The notes under the pieces were generated by a model, which searched no databases, was not told the DNA's origin, and saw only the letters and a program-made list of their open reading frames with translations. Positions 1 through 8,762 of a DNA stretch of 64,000 bases are shown piece by piece. The stretch spans positions 121,745-185,744 of the forward strand of contig NZ_JAGRPU010000007.1 of assembly GCF_024606225.1 (NCBI RefSeq), written 5' to 3'. Source of the DNA: Endozoicomonas sp. ISHI1 (lineage in GTDB: Bacteria > Pseudomonadota > Gammaproteobacteria > Pseudomonadales > Endozoicomonadaceae). The position numbers and the translations under genes were made by a program. Every line of letters begins with the position of its first letter. Position 1 is the first letter of the stretch.

Positions 1-2477
1 CAAAATTCATGCGTGAGCGCGACCATAAACTGAAGGAAGTGATCCTCGCACGAGCAGAAGAAAGTGATGCAAGACACAATCTGGACAGTAAAAATCAGGA
101 GATTGACGAGCTTAAGGGCGTCGATCAGGAAGCCAAAGCTCTGCTTGAAGACGAGATAGCCGCGCTGGAGTCAGTCCTGAAACAGAAAAGTGCGGCTATA
201 CCGTTAGCACAAAAAGCTCTGGCGGATCATGAAGAAAATCTTAAAGACATTGAAGATGAACTGGGTCTTAAACAAGATTATAGTGCCAATTATGAAGACC
301 GGATCGACGCCCTGAAAAACAAACAAGTAAAGCTGGGCGGATATGACGGTACTGGCGGGAAGATCCTGCAACTGACCCTGCAGCAGGAGCGCCTGAAAAA
401 GGAAGTAGAACTCAAGACGGCGACTATAGAGAACATGAAGCAAGCCCTGGAAGCGGCACAGGAAGCTGTCGAAAATGAGGGTGGCCCCTTCCAGTACACG
501 CCGAAACAGGCAAAAATACTAACCGAGTTGCACGCTTATATGCAGACGCACTCTCTCAAGAAACAAGCTCTGTCAGCCGCAATGGCTCTTGCAGAATCGG
601 CAGAAAAAAGCGGTAAGCTAATACTACCATACCTTCCGACTTTCGATTTTGATGATGAATTGGCACCGATTCGCCTGCAGGCAATGGTTGGAGACCATCT
701 GACGTTTGATCAGGCCAGACGTATTGCGGAAGTCTTCAAAAACCTGAAGGCGACCTTTAGGTCTGAGTCTGCAGAAGATCAGCCCACGAATGCCCTGAAA
801 GAAGTCGAATTTCTGGCACACAGGGCCAGGATCGAGCTAAAAACCGGGGCTCAACAATACGAAGACGAAATATACGGCATGGGCGCAGCAGCCATTCACT
901 TTGTCGAGCATGAACCAGAGGACCTGAAAGGCTTCTCAGAATATTTCGCTACTCGTTCTGCCAGTGGTAACAAGATTATCGGTCTGCTGCGTGAAGGTGT
1001 GATCAGTAAGGTTGAACTTGAGAACTACATGAAAGCCGTTAGAGGTGTGGATGGTTATCAGACAGTGGATGAATTTGAACACTTCCTTGGCCACAGACAC
1101 GGCGTCAATTTGCCTCACTTCAAGACCGTTGTCCAGATGCTGTCCGACAAAGGCACTGAGGAATTCATGCAGAGTGCCTTTACGGCTGTCCCCGTGACTG
1201 CCACCAGCCCGGCAGGTATGAAAGAGTCTGTTGCCGGCATGAAAGAATACGCAGCTGCTATCATTGCCAACTACATTCTTGACGATATTGCCTTTGAAAA
1301 CGGCCGCAAGACGGCAGCATTCCTGACCAATGTTCAGGATACCCTGGAACCTTACGCTCATGCTGCTGGAATATTTGAATCAGAGCTGATCCGGGCTATC
1401 CATGACACATTGGTGCAGGCTCACGCCGCAGCGGTTGAGCGACAGCTCAATGATTACTGGGTCAAACCTTCAGCCTCTCTGTTACAGGCGGTTATCTGGT
1501 ACTACTCCAACTACAATCCTCTACTGGTGACCTATACCGCTCCGGAGGCAGCCAGACTGTCTCTCTCGAACATGGCGTTCCTCTATCTTCTGGATCTGAC
1601 CAACAGGGGTGATTACACACACAGACTGTTTACACCTTTCCAGCACTGGCTGGAACGCTATGGTGTTGATCTTGATCGAAACAGCCAATATGCCTATCAC
1701 AGTGGCATTGAAAAAATATCTGAAGCAGGCGGGCTGGCCATGCCATTGGGCAAGGCCGCTTCCTCAGTCATTCTGCTGAAAACCGGCTCTCTGCTGTTTG
1801 CCAGACAATACAACGCCAAACCTCGTATGTATCGCAGAATTTTCCATCTGGTTCCGGAAATAGTGAAATCCATGGGTTCCAGACAAGGGTTTCAGGTACC
1901 GCTGGTACACAGGATCACACCAGAAAAAGTGAAAACTCTGGCCTCTGCCACAGTCGGCCTGGTGCTGGGTCCGGTAGCCACTGTAGGAGCATACGCCCAC
2001 GGTCTTATATCTGGATTTACCTATGCTCAAACCTTCGGATTCGCTTTGGCGTCGACTCTCACTTTCGACTTCTTCATGAACGACAACAAGATACTTACTC
2101 AATGGCTGGGCGGACCTCTGGGCCGCAGTCTTGACAAAATCAATCGTTGGAGAGGCGTGGGCGAAACGGAAGCGGACTATCTGAAACGAACTGCCATTGC
2201 CACGCCCCAACGCTTCAATGAAACGGATGAAGAGTATGTCAGCCGAGTTAAAGCAAACAACGTGATGTATGGCTGGACACGAAACGAGAATTATCTTCAG
2301 TTCCGTGAACGACGTGATCGAACCATGAAGATGTTTGAGAATGGCTGGGAGAAATATTTCAAGGACAATGTGCCTAAATGGTCATTCTCCCATGCAGAAA
2401 GCACTCCGTACTCCTACACTCCGGGTGCCTTCTATGATTGGCAACAGGGCGATGATCAGAATGTTCATGGTCATTAA
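1..2477 (+). CDS. Array copy 1, giant secreted coiled-coil protein (5' end outside window)
   Basis: This is the last 40% of an array copy. The frame is open to the left edge (codons in phase from base 3), and the residues before the first ATG at position 9 align with the middle of the full-length copies, where FLREHDRKSMEV-like sequence stands. That ATG is therefore an internal Met, and the true start lies upstream of the window. Counted from that Met, residues 1-155 are charged coiled coil, the conserved C-terminal region starts near 159 (GPFQYTPKQ), and the Gly/Ala-rich hydrophobic hairpin lies near 648-690. The protein ends in the short tail form GDDQNVHGH. Function is unknown; the role can only be inferred from the complete copies. 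Copy 2 follows after 138 bp. Confidence 0.95.
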   Translation, partial: KFMRERDHKLKEVILARAEESDARHNLDSKNQEIDELKGVDQEAKALLEDEIAALESVLKQKSAAIPLAQKALADHEENLKDIEDELGLKQDYSANYEDRIDALKNKQVKLGGYDGTGGKILQLTLQQERLKKEVELKTATIENMKQALEAAQEAVENEGGPFQYTPKQAKILTELHAYMQTHSLKKQALSAAMALAESAEKSGKLILPYLPTFDFDDELAPIRLQAMVGDHLTFDQARRIAEVFKNLKATFRSESAEDQPTNALKEVEFLAHRARIELKTGAQQYEDEIYGMGAAAIHFVEHEPEDLKGFSEYFATRSASGNKIIGLLREGVISKVELENYMKAVRGVDGYQTVDEFEHFLGHRHGVNLPHFKTVVQMLSDKGTEEFMQSAFTAVPVTATSPAGMKESVAGMKEYAAAIIANYILDDIAFENGRKTAAFLTNVQDTLEPYAHAAGIFESELIRAIHDTLVQAHAAAVERQLNDYWVKPSASLLQAVIWYYSNYNPLLVTYTAPEAARLSLSNMAFLYLLDLTNRGDYTHRLFTPFQHWLERYGVDLDRNSQYAYHSGIEKISEAGGLAMPLGKAASSVILLKTGSLLFARQYNAKPRMYRRIFHLVPEIVKSMGSRQGFQVPLVHRITPEKVKTLASATVGLVLGPVATVGAYAHGLISGFTYAQTFGFALASTLTFDFFMNDNKILTQWLGGPLGRSLDKINRWRGVGETEADYLKRTAIATPQRFNETDEEYVSRVKANNVMYGWTRNENYLQFRERRDRTMKMFENGWEKYFKDNVPKWSFSHAESTPYSYTPGAFYDWQQGDDQNVHGH

Positions 2478-2615
2478 AAGAAATACCCCACAATCAAGAT
2501 TTCTACCTGCAGCCATGACCCGCTGACAGCCGCGAGCGATTGGAAACCCTCTTCCTCACCCGATGTGGCCATCGCTTTTCGCGGTAATAGAAGTACCCGG
2601 CTCTGAGGTAGTAAA
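2478..2615 (+). promoter_or_regulatory. Spacer 1-2 with conserved leader and RBS of copy 2
   Basis: The first 45 bp still resemble the coding tail found in copies 5 and 6 but lie behind the stop. The conserved leader follows from about 2523, though its GAGCGATT part is diverged. GCTTTT (2574-2579) and AGAAGT (2589-2594) can pair with two wobbles around a 9-nt loop. The ribosome binding site GAGG is at 2605-2608, 7 nt before the ATG. I see no convincing sigma-70 promoter and no terminator. Confidence 0.6.
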
Positions 2616-5600
2616 ATGACATATACTCGCCCCAATGCATTAAGCATTGCAGTGACCATTGCCATTAGCTCTTCCATTATTACTACACAGGCACTGGCCG
2701 CGCGAAGGCTACAGACACATTCTGTTGATTTTTCGGGCAGTGGACAAGCGATTATTACCCAGAATGAGGTTCTGCTTAAGTCAACTTTCGGTGATGCCCG
2801 TCAGCCAATACCCAAATCTACCACCACCTACCCTGTTCAGACTCAAGCCAGAGTGGGTAATGATGTTCCTTCCGCAGGCTTCACAGACGTTCTTTCTGGT
2901 ATTGAGGGTGGTGTTTCCACTGTTAACCTGTTTGAAACAGACGAGCATGACATTGCTGAGAAATACACCAAAGTCCTGAAGGTCGGTGCTGAGGAGGTAT
3001 TCAGGTTCACGCATTGCCTGAAAGACAAAAAACTGCTCATTGAAGTCAGAAGCGGGATGACCGACCCTGATTCAGTGGCAGCAGTTCGTGCTCAATTAGG
3101 TGACGACCTGCAATTAGAACCTTTAACGGGATTCGCCAGCCCCATACAACTAGTCGGGGTGCTCAAAGGTGCGAATCAAAGAGGAGGAAGCCTTCGTTCA
3201 ACTGATCACTATGACGTCCTTGCCACTATTAGGGTAAAGGAAGTTGAAGTGAACGGGCGCACCTTCATGCGTCTTATCGCTGCCAGCGATCAGCCTCCTG
3301 AACTGCAGCGTCTGGGTCAGTCGCTCTTTGTCAATGATGAGGTGCTTTTCGCAGCGGCCACCTCTGCCTATACCCAGGTCCATATTCTGGGGGAAAATTT
3401 ACAACAGGAAGCTCTGGATGATCTGTTGTCGTACCAGAAACCCGTCGGATATGTTGTACACGTCGAGGACAACACACAGGTTTATCCAGTTCCTGAGGGT
3501 TATCCGAAACTGGAAGTAACTGAGGCTCCGGGAGAGATTATTGTTTTCCACGGTCAGAAACACAATCCGACCGATGTCGCTTTTGTGGAGAGCCTCCAAA
3601 GGCACTGGGAAGAATTTGACGCTAATGATAATGACTACACTACAAAGATTAAAAGAAACAAGGTCAAAAGCTACCAATACATCATTCGAAGCAGGCAGAT
3701 GGCTCTGCTGGAGGAGTTTTCTGCCAAATTGGCTGTACAGCACGATGCTGAACTTAACGTATTTAAACTGTCGACGCTGACATACTATGAATCTCTTCGG
3801 CAGGCATTGGCCGTTGCTGCTCAGGATGAAACCGACGAATTTGAATTCTCAACCACAAAACACATCCGGGTCACTTCATCTGTTATTACGCCAATCTGGA
3901 TGCAGGTTCAACTGGAAAAACACTTCAGCTTCAAACCCGTGCTCAGAGAACTCCTGACTAACCCATATTTTGTTCAGAATGTTCGCAAAGATGTAGAGTC
4001 GGTCGCGGAACTGATGCAGAGCTTTGCTTTTGACGAAGGCGCAAAGTTTGCTCACAAAGTCATTGGTGACATGACCACTCAGCTGCATGAGATGGAAATT
4101 GAGCTGGATGAGCTACAGGAAAGAGAAGGCAGATTCACCGGGCTAAGCAAACGGCTACAGCGAGCCATTGGCAGTTATGAGGAAAAACTGAGAGTCCAAC
4201 CACTCAAGCTGGAAATTGACGATGAGCTTATAAAGCTTCGCAACCTTGAATTGGCCACACAGCTTGGTATGGACGACTGGGATGATACTCTGCCACTGGT
4301 AAAACAAGCCGAACTGATCAGTATAAAAATTCATGAAATCAACCTGGCGATTGCCGCAACAGGCCAGTTTGATCATAAAGCTGTAAAAGCAAAACTGGCA
4401 GGCATTGAAGGCCAGCTCGGTATTTCCCCGGTCGATGAAAACGATCTGGATGCCCGCTTTCAATCGATTCAACAGCAAATACAGCATATTCAACACAAGA
4501 CAAAACAGGCCGACGAGGAGACCCTGCGCAGACTGACTACTATTGAAGGTCAGCTCGCTCTGAGACCGAACAACGAAGCTGACCTCGAAGCCCGTCACCA
4601 GGCCATTCTACAGCACCTTAAGCAAAGGGATGCCCTTTTCTTTCAACTGTATCTTCAACAACAGAGCACCAGAAAAGATGCTGGAAAAGAAGCTGAAATC
4701 AAAGCCCGCTATGCAACCATTGCTACACATTTGAAGATTCCGAATTTTGATAGCAACGCAGATATTGAGGTTCAACAAGAAAGCATCCTTGCATCACTTG
4801 CCGGAATGAATCTCAGAGAGGAAGTTATGCGTCAAAAACTTTATGAAATGAACAATCAACGCAATAGGGAGGATTCTTACACAAGGATCAGAAAAGTTGC
4901 TCTGGCAGCAGTTCTTGGTATTGAGCTGAGTGATGTTGAAACCAGACTGAAAGACCGCGACACCCTGGAATCAACAGTCTATTTCAAGCTTTTTAAACTT
5001 AAAGAGCTGGAAGAAGAACTAAAAGACATCGGAACACCAGGTCACCCCAAAGCCAAGCCCGAAGTCGTTGGGAAACTGACTGCTGTGGAAAATTCCCTGA
5101 AGATGCATTACGCCAATAGTGAGAACGATGTGTATTACCGTCGTCACACCATTTCTAAAAAAATTCAGGCATATATCACAGCAAGCAGGCAGCGGGTAGA
5201 GGGAGATGCGCAGGTGGTACTGAAAACCGTAGAGGAAATACTCGGGATCAATGTCAATGAAGGTGATGACAAAGCAACAAGACTTGACAGGATTCGTACA
5301 AAACTCGAAAACAATGATTTATCAGACTCCATGCTGGATGCGATAGTACAAACTTTCTGGAAAGAAGACATTACACATGCGAGCCAACAGAGGGCAACAA
5401 AATACGAGAATCTTAAAAGGCATCTTACGTTTTATGTCGAAGATGCGAATGAGCGAGCCATTAGACAACAGATAAAGCTGTTTAAAGAGATAGAGGCCAA
5501 ACTGCATATCTGCTTCACTGTAAGCAATGCGGCTAAAGAAAGAGGCAGGACTTTCCTTGCTAAACTGGCCAATGATCTGGGGATAATATTAGAAGACGAT

Positions 5601-8600
5601 ATTCACCTTTCTGACAACAAGTATGCTATTAGCAACGAAATTTCGGCATTAATGGAAGAAGTAGGCGAAGTCTATGGCGATAAAGATGTCAAAAGAGTCA
5701 GAAATAATGAAATTGCTCATCAAATCAACATTGAGAATTATAAAGATGACGCCACTATAGAAGACCAAAACATTCTAATAAACAAAAAACTCCAACAGCT
5801 GTCTGAAGAAGTTTTCAAAGCAGGTGTTGCTGACGTCAATGAGCATATCGCAGCCATTGAAAATGAGCTTGACAGACAAATAGCTCGCCTCGGACCCAAA
5901 CCCCGATACGTTCTTGATCGTGAGGTAGCGACTGCATGGCGAGCAATAGAAGACGCTGAAAGTGAGCTGGAGACGGCTAATCAAAAACTGGATGCTATCC
6001 TTGTCAAACAATATTTATATGCCGGAACCCGTGCTGTCCAGAAAAGTATCTCGGATGAAGGTGACAGAGCTCTCAATCAAGCAATGAAAGAACTTCAGAT
6101 CAAGTTCGATCTGGCTGCAGGTGACGAGCAACCCCTTCAGGAGCGAGTAAAGGACATTACACATTTCCTGCCAGAACGAGTGGAGGACATCAGACATTCT
6201 CCGCAAGGGGACAGTAGAGAAAGTCGAGATAAAATTGTTCAGAAACTGAGAGCCAAAACAGATGCTGTTGTTCAGGAAGCTTACAATGAAAACAATGAAG
6301 TATTGTCTGAATTGACTTTAACCAGAGAAAAGCACTCTCAGGTCACAGAATTCCTGCGTGAGCAGGACAGGAAAAGTATGGAAGTGACCCATACACGGCA
6401 TGAAGAGAAGAATGCACGAGAGAATCCGGATCGCAAGAAACAGGAGATTGAAGATCCCGGTAACATTGATGAGCAGGCTAAAACCGCACATAACAAAGAA
6501 ATCAAACAGTTACAACCGGGCAGTAGTAATGTTATTAGCAACAAGATCCGGCAACTGATTCATAAAAGGGCCCGTCTGGAAAGTGAAATTGAAGTCAGGA
6601 AAGCAGACATTGAGAGAATGAAGGATGTCCTGAAGGCTGCCAGGGAAGCCGTCAAAAATGACGACGGTCCCTTCCAGTACACACCGAGGCAGGCAGAAGT
6701 TCGGGCTGCGATGGCCGCCTTCATTCAGCAGCACCCTCTCAAACAACAAGCCCTCGGAGTCGCATTGGGCCTGACAGATGCGGCGAGAGAAAGTGGTAAG
6801 GCAACGCCATTGCTTGCGACTTTCGATTTTGACGATGAATTTGCACCGATTCGCTTGCAGGCAATGGTCGGAAACAAACTGACTTTTAAACAGGCCAGTC
6901 GAATTGTAGAGGTATTCAAGAGCCTGAAAACGACTTTGCCGGAATCCCGGCTCGAGCCTTTAGCAGATCAACCCCGGAATGCCCTCATAGAACTCGAGAC
7001 TCTGACGCTCTGGGCAATGTATGAGATGGAAACAGGGGCACAAGAATACGACGACGAAATTCGCGGTTTAGGCAAAGCGGCCATCAGCTTCGTTGAACAT
7101 GAACCAGAGAACCTGAAAAGCTTCTCGGAATATTTTGCTACCCATTCTGCCAGTGGTAACAGGATCATCGCTCTGCTGCGTGAAGGTCTGATCAGCAAGA
7201 TTGAACTTGAGCACTATATAAAGGCCATCAGAGGTGTCGATGGATATCAGACAGTGGCTGAATTTGAGCATTTCCTTGGTTATAAACATGGCGTCAGAGT
7301 GTCTGAGTTCAGGAAGGTTGTCCATATGCTGTCAGACAGGGATGCTGAGGAATTCATGCAGAGTGCCTTTACTCCTGTGACTGTAACCACTACTGGCCCG
7401 GCGGGTATGAAAGAGTCTGTTGCTGGCATGAGAGAGTACGCAGCTGCGGTCATCGCCAACTATATTCTTGACGACATTGCCTTTGACAGTGGCCGCAGGA
7501 CGGCAGCGTTTCTGGCCAATATTCAGGATACCCTGGCACCTTACGCCTACGCTGCCGACTTGTCTGAATCAGACCTGATCAAGGCTATCCACGACACATT
7601 GATGCAGGCTCATGCCTCAGCGGTTGAGCGACAATTGTCTGATTACTGGGTCAAGCCTTCCGTCTTCCTGCTACAAGCGGTCACCTGGTACTACTCCAGC
7701 TACAAGCCTCTGATGGTGACCCAAACCGCCCTTGGGGCTGCCCGTCTGTCTCTCTCAAACATGGCGTTCCTCTACCTTCTTGATCTGACCAACAGGGGCG
7801 ATTACACACACAGAATACTCACACCTTTCCAGCACTGGTTGGAACGCTATGGTGTTGACCTTGACCGAGTCGGCCAATATGCCTACCACAGCGGCATTGA
7901 AAAGATCTCTGAAGCAGGAGGACTGGCAATGCCATTGGGTAAGGCCGCTTCCTCAGTCATTCTGCTGAAAACCGGCTCTCTGCTGTTTGCCAGGCAGCAC
8001 AATGCCAGTCCCCGGATGTATCGCAGCATTTCCCGTCTGGTGCCCGAAATCGTGAAATCCATGGCTTCCGGACAAGGAGTTCAGGTACCGTTACTGCACA
8101 GGGTCACGCCAGAAAAAGTGAAAACCCTGACCTCTGCCACAGCCGGTTTGGTGCTGGGCCCGGTTGCTACTGTCGGATCGTACGCTCACGGTCTTATATC
8201 TGGGTTTACCTATGCTCAAACCTTCGGATTCGCCCTGGCGTCGAGTCTCACTTTCGACTTTTTCATGAACGACAACAGAATGCTCACTCAATGGCTGGGT
8301 GGACCTCTTGGACGTAGTCTTGACAAAATTAATCGCTGGCGGGGCTTGGGTGAAACGGACGATGAGTATCTGAAACGTACCGCTGTTGCTCCACCCCAGG
8401 GCTTTCGTGAAACCAATGAAGAATATGCAAGCCGTGTCAGAGCAAACAACACGATGTATGGCTGGACTCGAGACGAAAATTATCTGCAGTTCCGTGAACG
8501 CCGTGACCGCACCATGAAGATGTTTGAAAATGGCTGGGAGAAATACTTCAAGGAAAATGTGCCTAAATGGTCATTCTCCCACGCAGAAAGTATTCCTTAC

Positions 8601-8636
8601 TTCTACACTCTGGGTGCCTTCTACAAATGGCAATAA
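2616..8636 (+). CDS. Array copy 2, giant secreted coiled-coil protein (2006 aa)
   Basis: The family is not recognised. Residues 1-28 form a Sec signal peptide (hydrophobic core to residue 22, cleavage after ALA). The N-terminal conserved region runs to about 445 and includes GRTFMRLI near 214 and IIRSRQMALLEE near 356. Two copies of the IEGQL...ARxQxI helical unit lie at 595-670. PRYVLDRE is at 1096-1103, the C-terminal region starts near 1351, and the hydrophobic hairpin is at 1842-1883. Between the core and the C-terminal region it lacks about 57 residues that copy 3 has (after TAHNKEI, near 1296), an in-frame deletion. It contains an internal 33-bp duplication. It ends early at FYKWQ: a TAA replaces a lysine codon of the longer paralogs, and the next 34 codons remain open and homologous to the tail of copy 10. 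Confidence 0.97.
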   Translation: MTYTRPNALSIAVTIAISSSIITTQALAARRLQTHSVDFSGSGQAIITQNEVLLKSTFGDARQPIPKSTTTYPVQTQARVGNDVPSAGFTDVLSGIEGGVSTVNLFETDEHDIAEKYTKVLKVGAEEVFRFTHCLKDKKLLIEVRSGMTDPDSVAAVRAQLGDDLQLEPLTGFASPIQLVGVLKGANQRGGSLRSTDHYDVLATIRVKEVEVNGRTFMRLIAASDQPPELQRLGQSLFVNDEVLFAAATSAYTQVHILGENLQQEALDDLLSYQKPVGYVVHVEDNTQVYPVPEGYPKLEVTEAPGEIIVFHGQKHNPTDVAFVESLQRHWEEFDANDNDYTTKIKRNKVKSYQYIIRSRQMALLEEFSAKLAVQHDAELNVFKLSTLTYYESLRQALAVAAQDETDEFEFSTTKHIRVTSSVITPIWMQVQLEKHFSFKPVLRELLTNPYFVQNVRKDVESVAELMQSFAFDEGAKFAHKVIGDMTTQLHEMEIELDELQEREGRFTGLSKRLQRAIGSYEEKLRVQPLKLEIDDELIKLRNLELATQLGMDDWDDTLPLVKQAELISIKIHEINLAIAATGQFDHKAVKAKLAGIEGQLGISPVDENDLDARFQSIQQQIQHIQHKTKQADEETLRRLTTIEGQLALRPNNEADLEARHQAILQHLKQRDALFFQLYLQQQSTRKDAGKEAEIKARYATIATHLKIPNFDSNADIEVQQESILASLAGMNLREEVMRQKLYEMNNQRNREDSYTRIRKVALAAVLGIELSDVETRLKDRDTLESTVYFKLFKLKELEEELKDIGTPGHPKAKPEVVGKLTAVENSLKMHYANSENDVYYRRHTISKKIQAYITASRQRVEGDAQVVLKTVEEILGINVNEGDDKATRLDRIRTKLENNDLSDSMLDAIVQTFWKEDITHASQQRATKYENLKRHLTFYVEDANERAIRQQIKLFKEIEAKLHICFTVSNAAKERGRTFLAKLANDLGIILEDDIHLSDNKYAISNEISALMEEVGEVYGDKDVKRVRNNEIAHQINIENYKDDATIEDQNILINKKLQQLSEEVFKAGVADVNEHIAAIENELDRQIARLGPKPRYVLDREVATAWRAIEDAESELETANQKLDAILVKQYLYAGTRAVQKSISDEGDRALNQAMKELQIKFDLAAGDEQPLQERVKDITHFLPERVEDIRHSPQGDSRESRDKIVQKLRAKTDAVVQEAYNENNEVLSELTLTREKHSQVTEFLREQDRKSMEVTHTRHEEKNARENPDRKKQEIEDPGNIDEQAKTAHNKEIKQLQPGSSNVISNKIRQLIHKRARLESEIEVRKADIERMKDVLKAAREAVKNDDGPFQYTPRQAEVRAAMAAFIQQHPLKQQALGVALGLTDAARESGKATPLLATFDFDDEFAPIRLQAMVGNKLTFKQASRIVEVFKSLKTTLPESRLEPLADQPRNALIELETLTLWAMYEMETGAQEYDDEIRGLGKAAISFVEHEPENLKSFSEYFATHSASGNRIIALLREGLISKIELEHYIKAIRGVDGYQTVAEFEHFLGYKHGVRVSEFRKVVHMLSDRDAEEFMQSAFTPVTVTTTGPAGMKESVAGMREYAAAVIANYILDDIAFDSGRRTAAFLANIQDTLAPYAYAADLSESDLIKAIHDTLMQAHASAVERQLSDYWVKPSVFLLQAVTWYYSSYKPLMVTQTALGAARLSLSNMAFLYLLDLTNRGDYTHRILTPFQHWLERYGVDLDRVGQYAYHSGIEKISEAGGLAMPLGKAASSVILLKTGSLLFARQHNASPRMYRSISRLVPEIVKSMASGQGVQVPLLHRVTPEKVKTLTSATAGLVLGPVATVGSYAHGLISGFTYAQTFGFALASSLTFDFFMNDNRMLTQWLGGPLGRSLDKINRWRGLGETDDEYLKRTAVAPPQGFRETNEEYASRVRANNTMYGWTRDENYLQFRERRDRTMKMFENGWEKYFKENVPKWSFSHAESIPYFYTLGAFYKWQ
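6141..6206 (+). repeat. In-frame tandem duplication, 2 x 33 bp, in copy 2
   Basis: The two units (6141-6173 and 6174-6206) encode ERVKDITHFLP and ERVEDIRHSPQ. Other copies have a single ERVEDIxHFL segment here, so this is a duplication of 11 residues that kept the frame. Confidence 0.85.
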
Positions 8637-8762
8637 AGCGATGATAAGAGAGTTCCTGTACATGACAAGAGAAATATCGCTCAATCAGGCCTTCTGCCTG
8701 AAGTCGTGAAACCAACACAGGCAGATTTTGAGCAAGGTTAGGGTGACGATAAGGGTAGTAGA
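8637..8762 (+). promoter_or_regulatory. Spacer 2-3 with atypical leader and RBS of copy 3
   Basis: The first 105 bp are the untranslated remainder of the copy 2 tail frame, ending at a TAG near 8738-8740. The usual leader (TCGCTTCCTC, CACTTTTCACGG, CAGCTCTGAGG) is absent. Only the last bases before the ATG match the other copies: AAGGG at 8751-8755 followed by TAGTAGA. Copy 3 therefore has a ribosome binding site but not the shared upstream element. Confidence 0.6.

Noticed and set aside
936..1361. Long antisense open frames, the same places recurring in every copy (for example 936-1361, 12804-13598, 57489-58190)
   Set aside because: They mirror the conserved + strand genes, have no ribosome binding site or independent conservation, and recur only because the sense sequence does.
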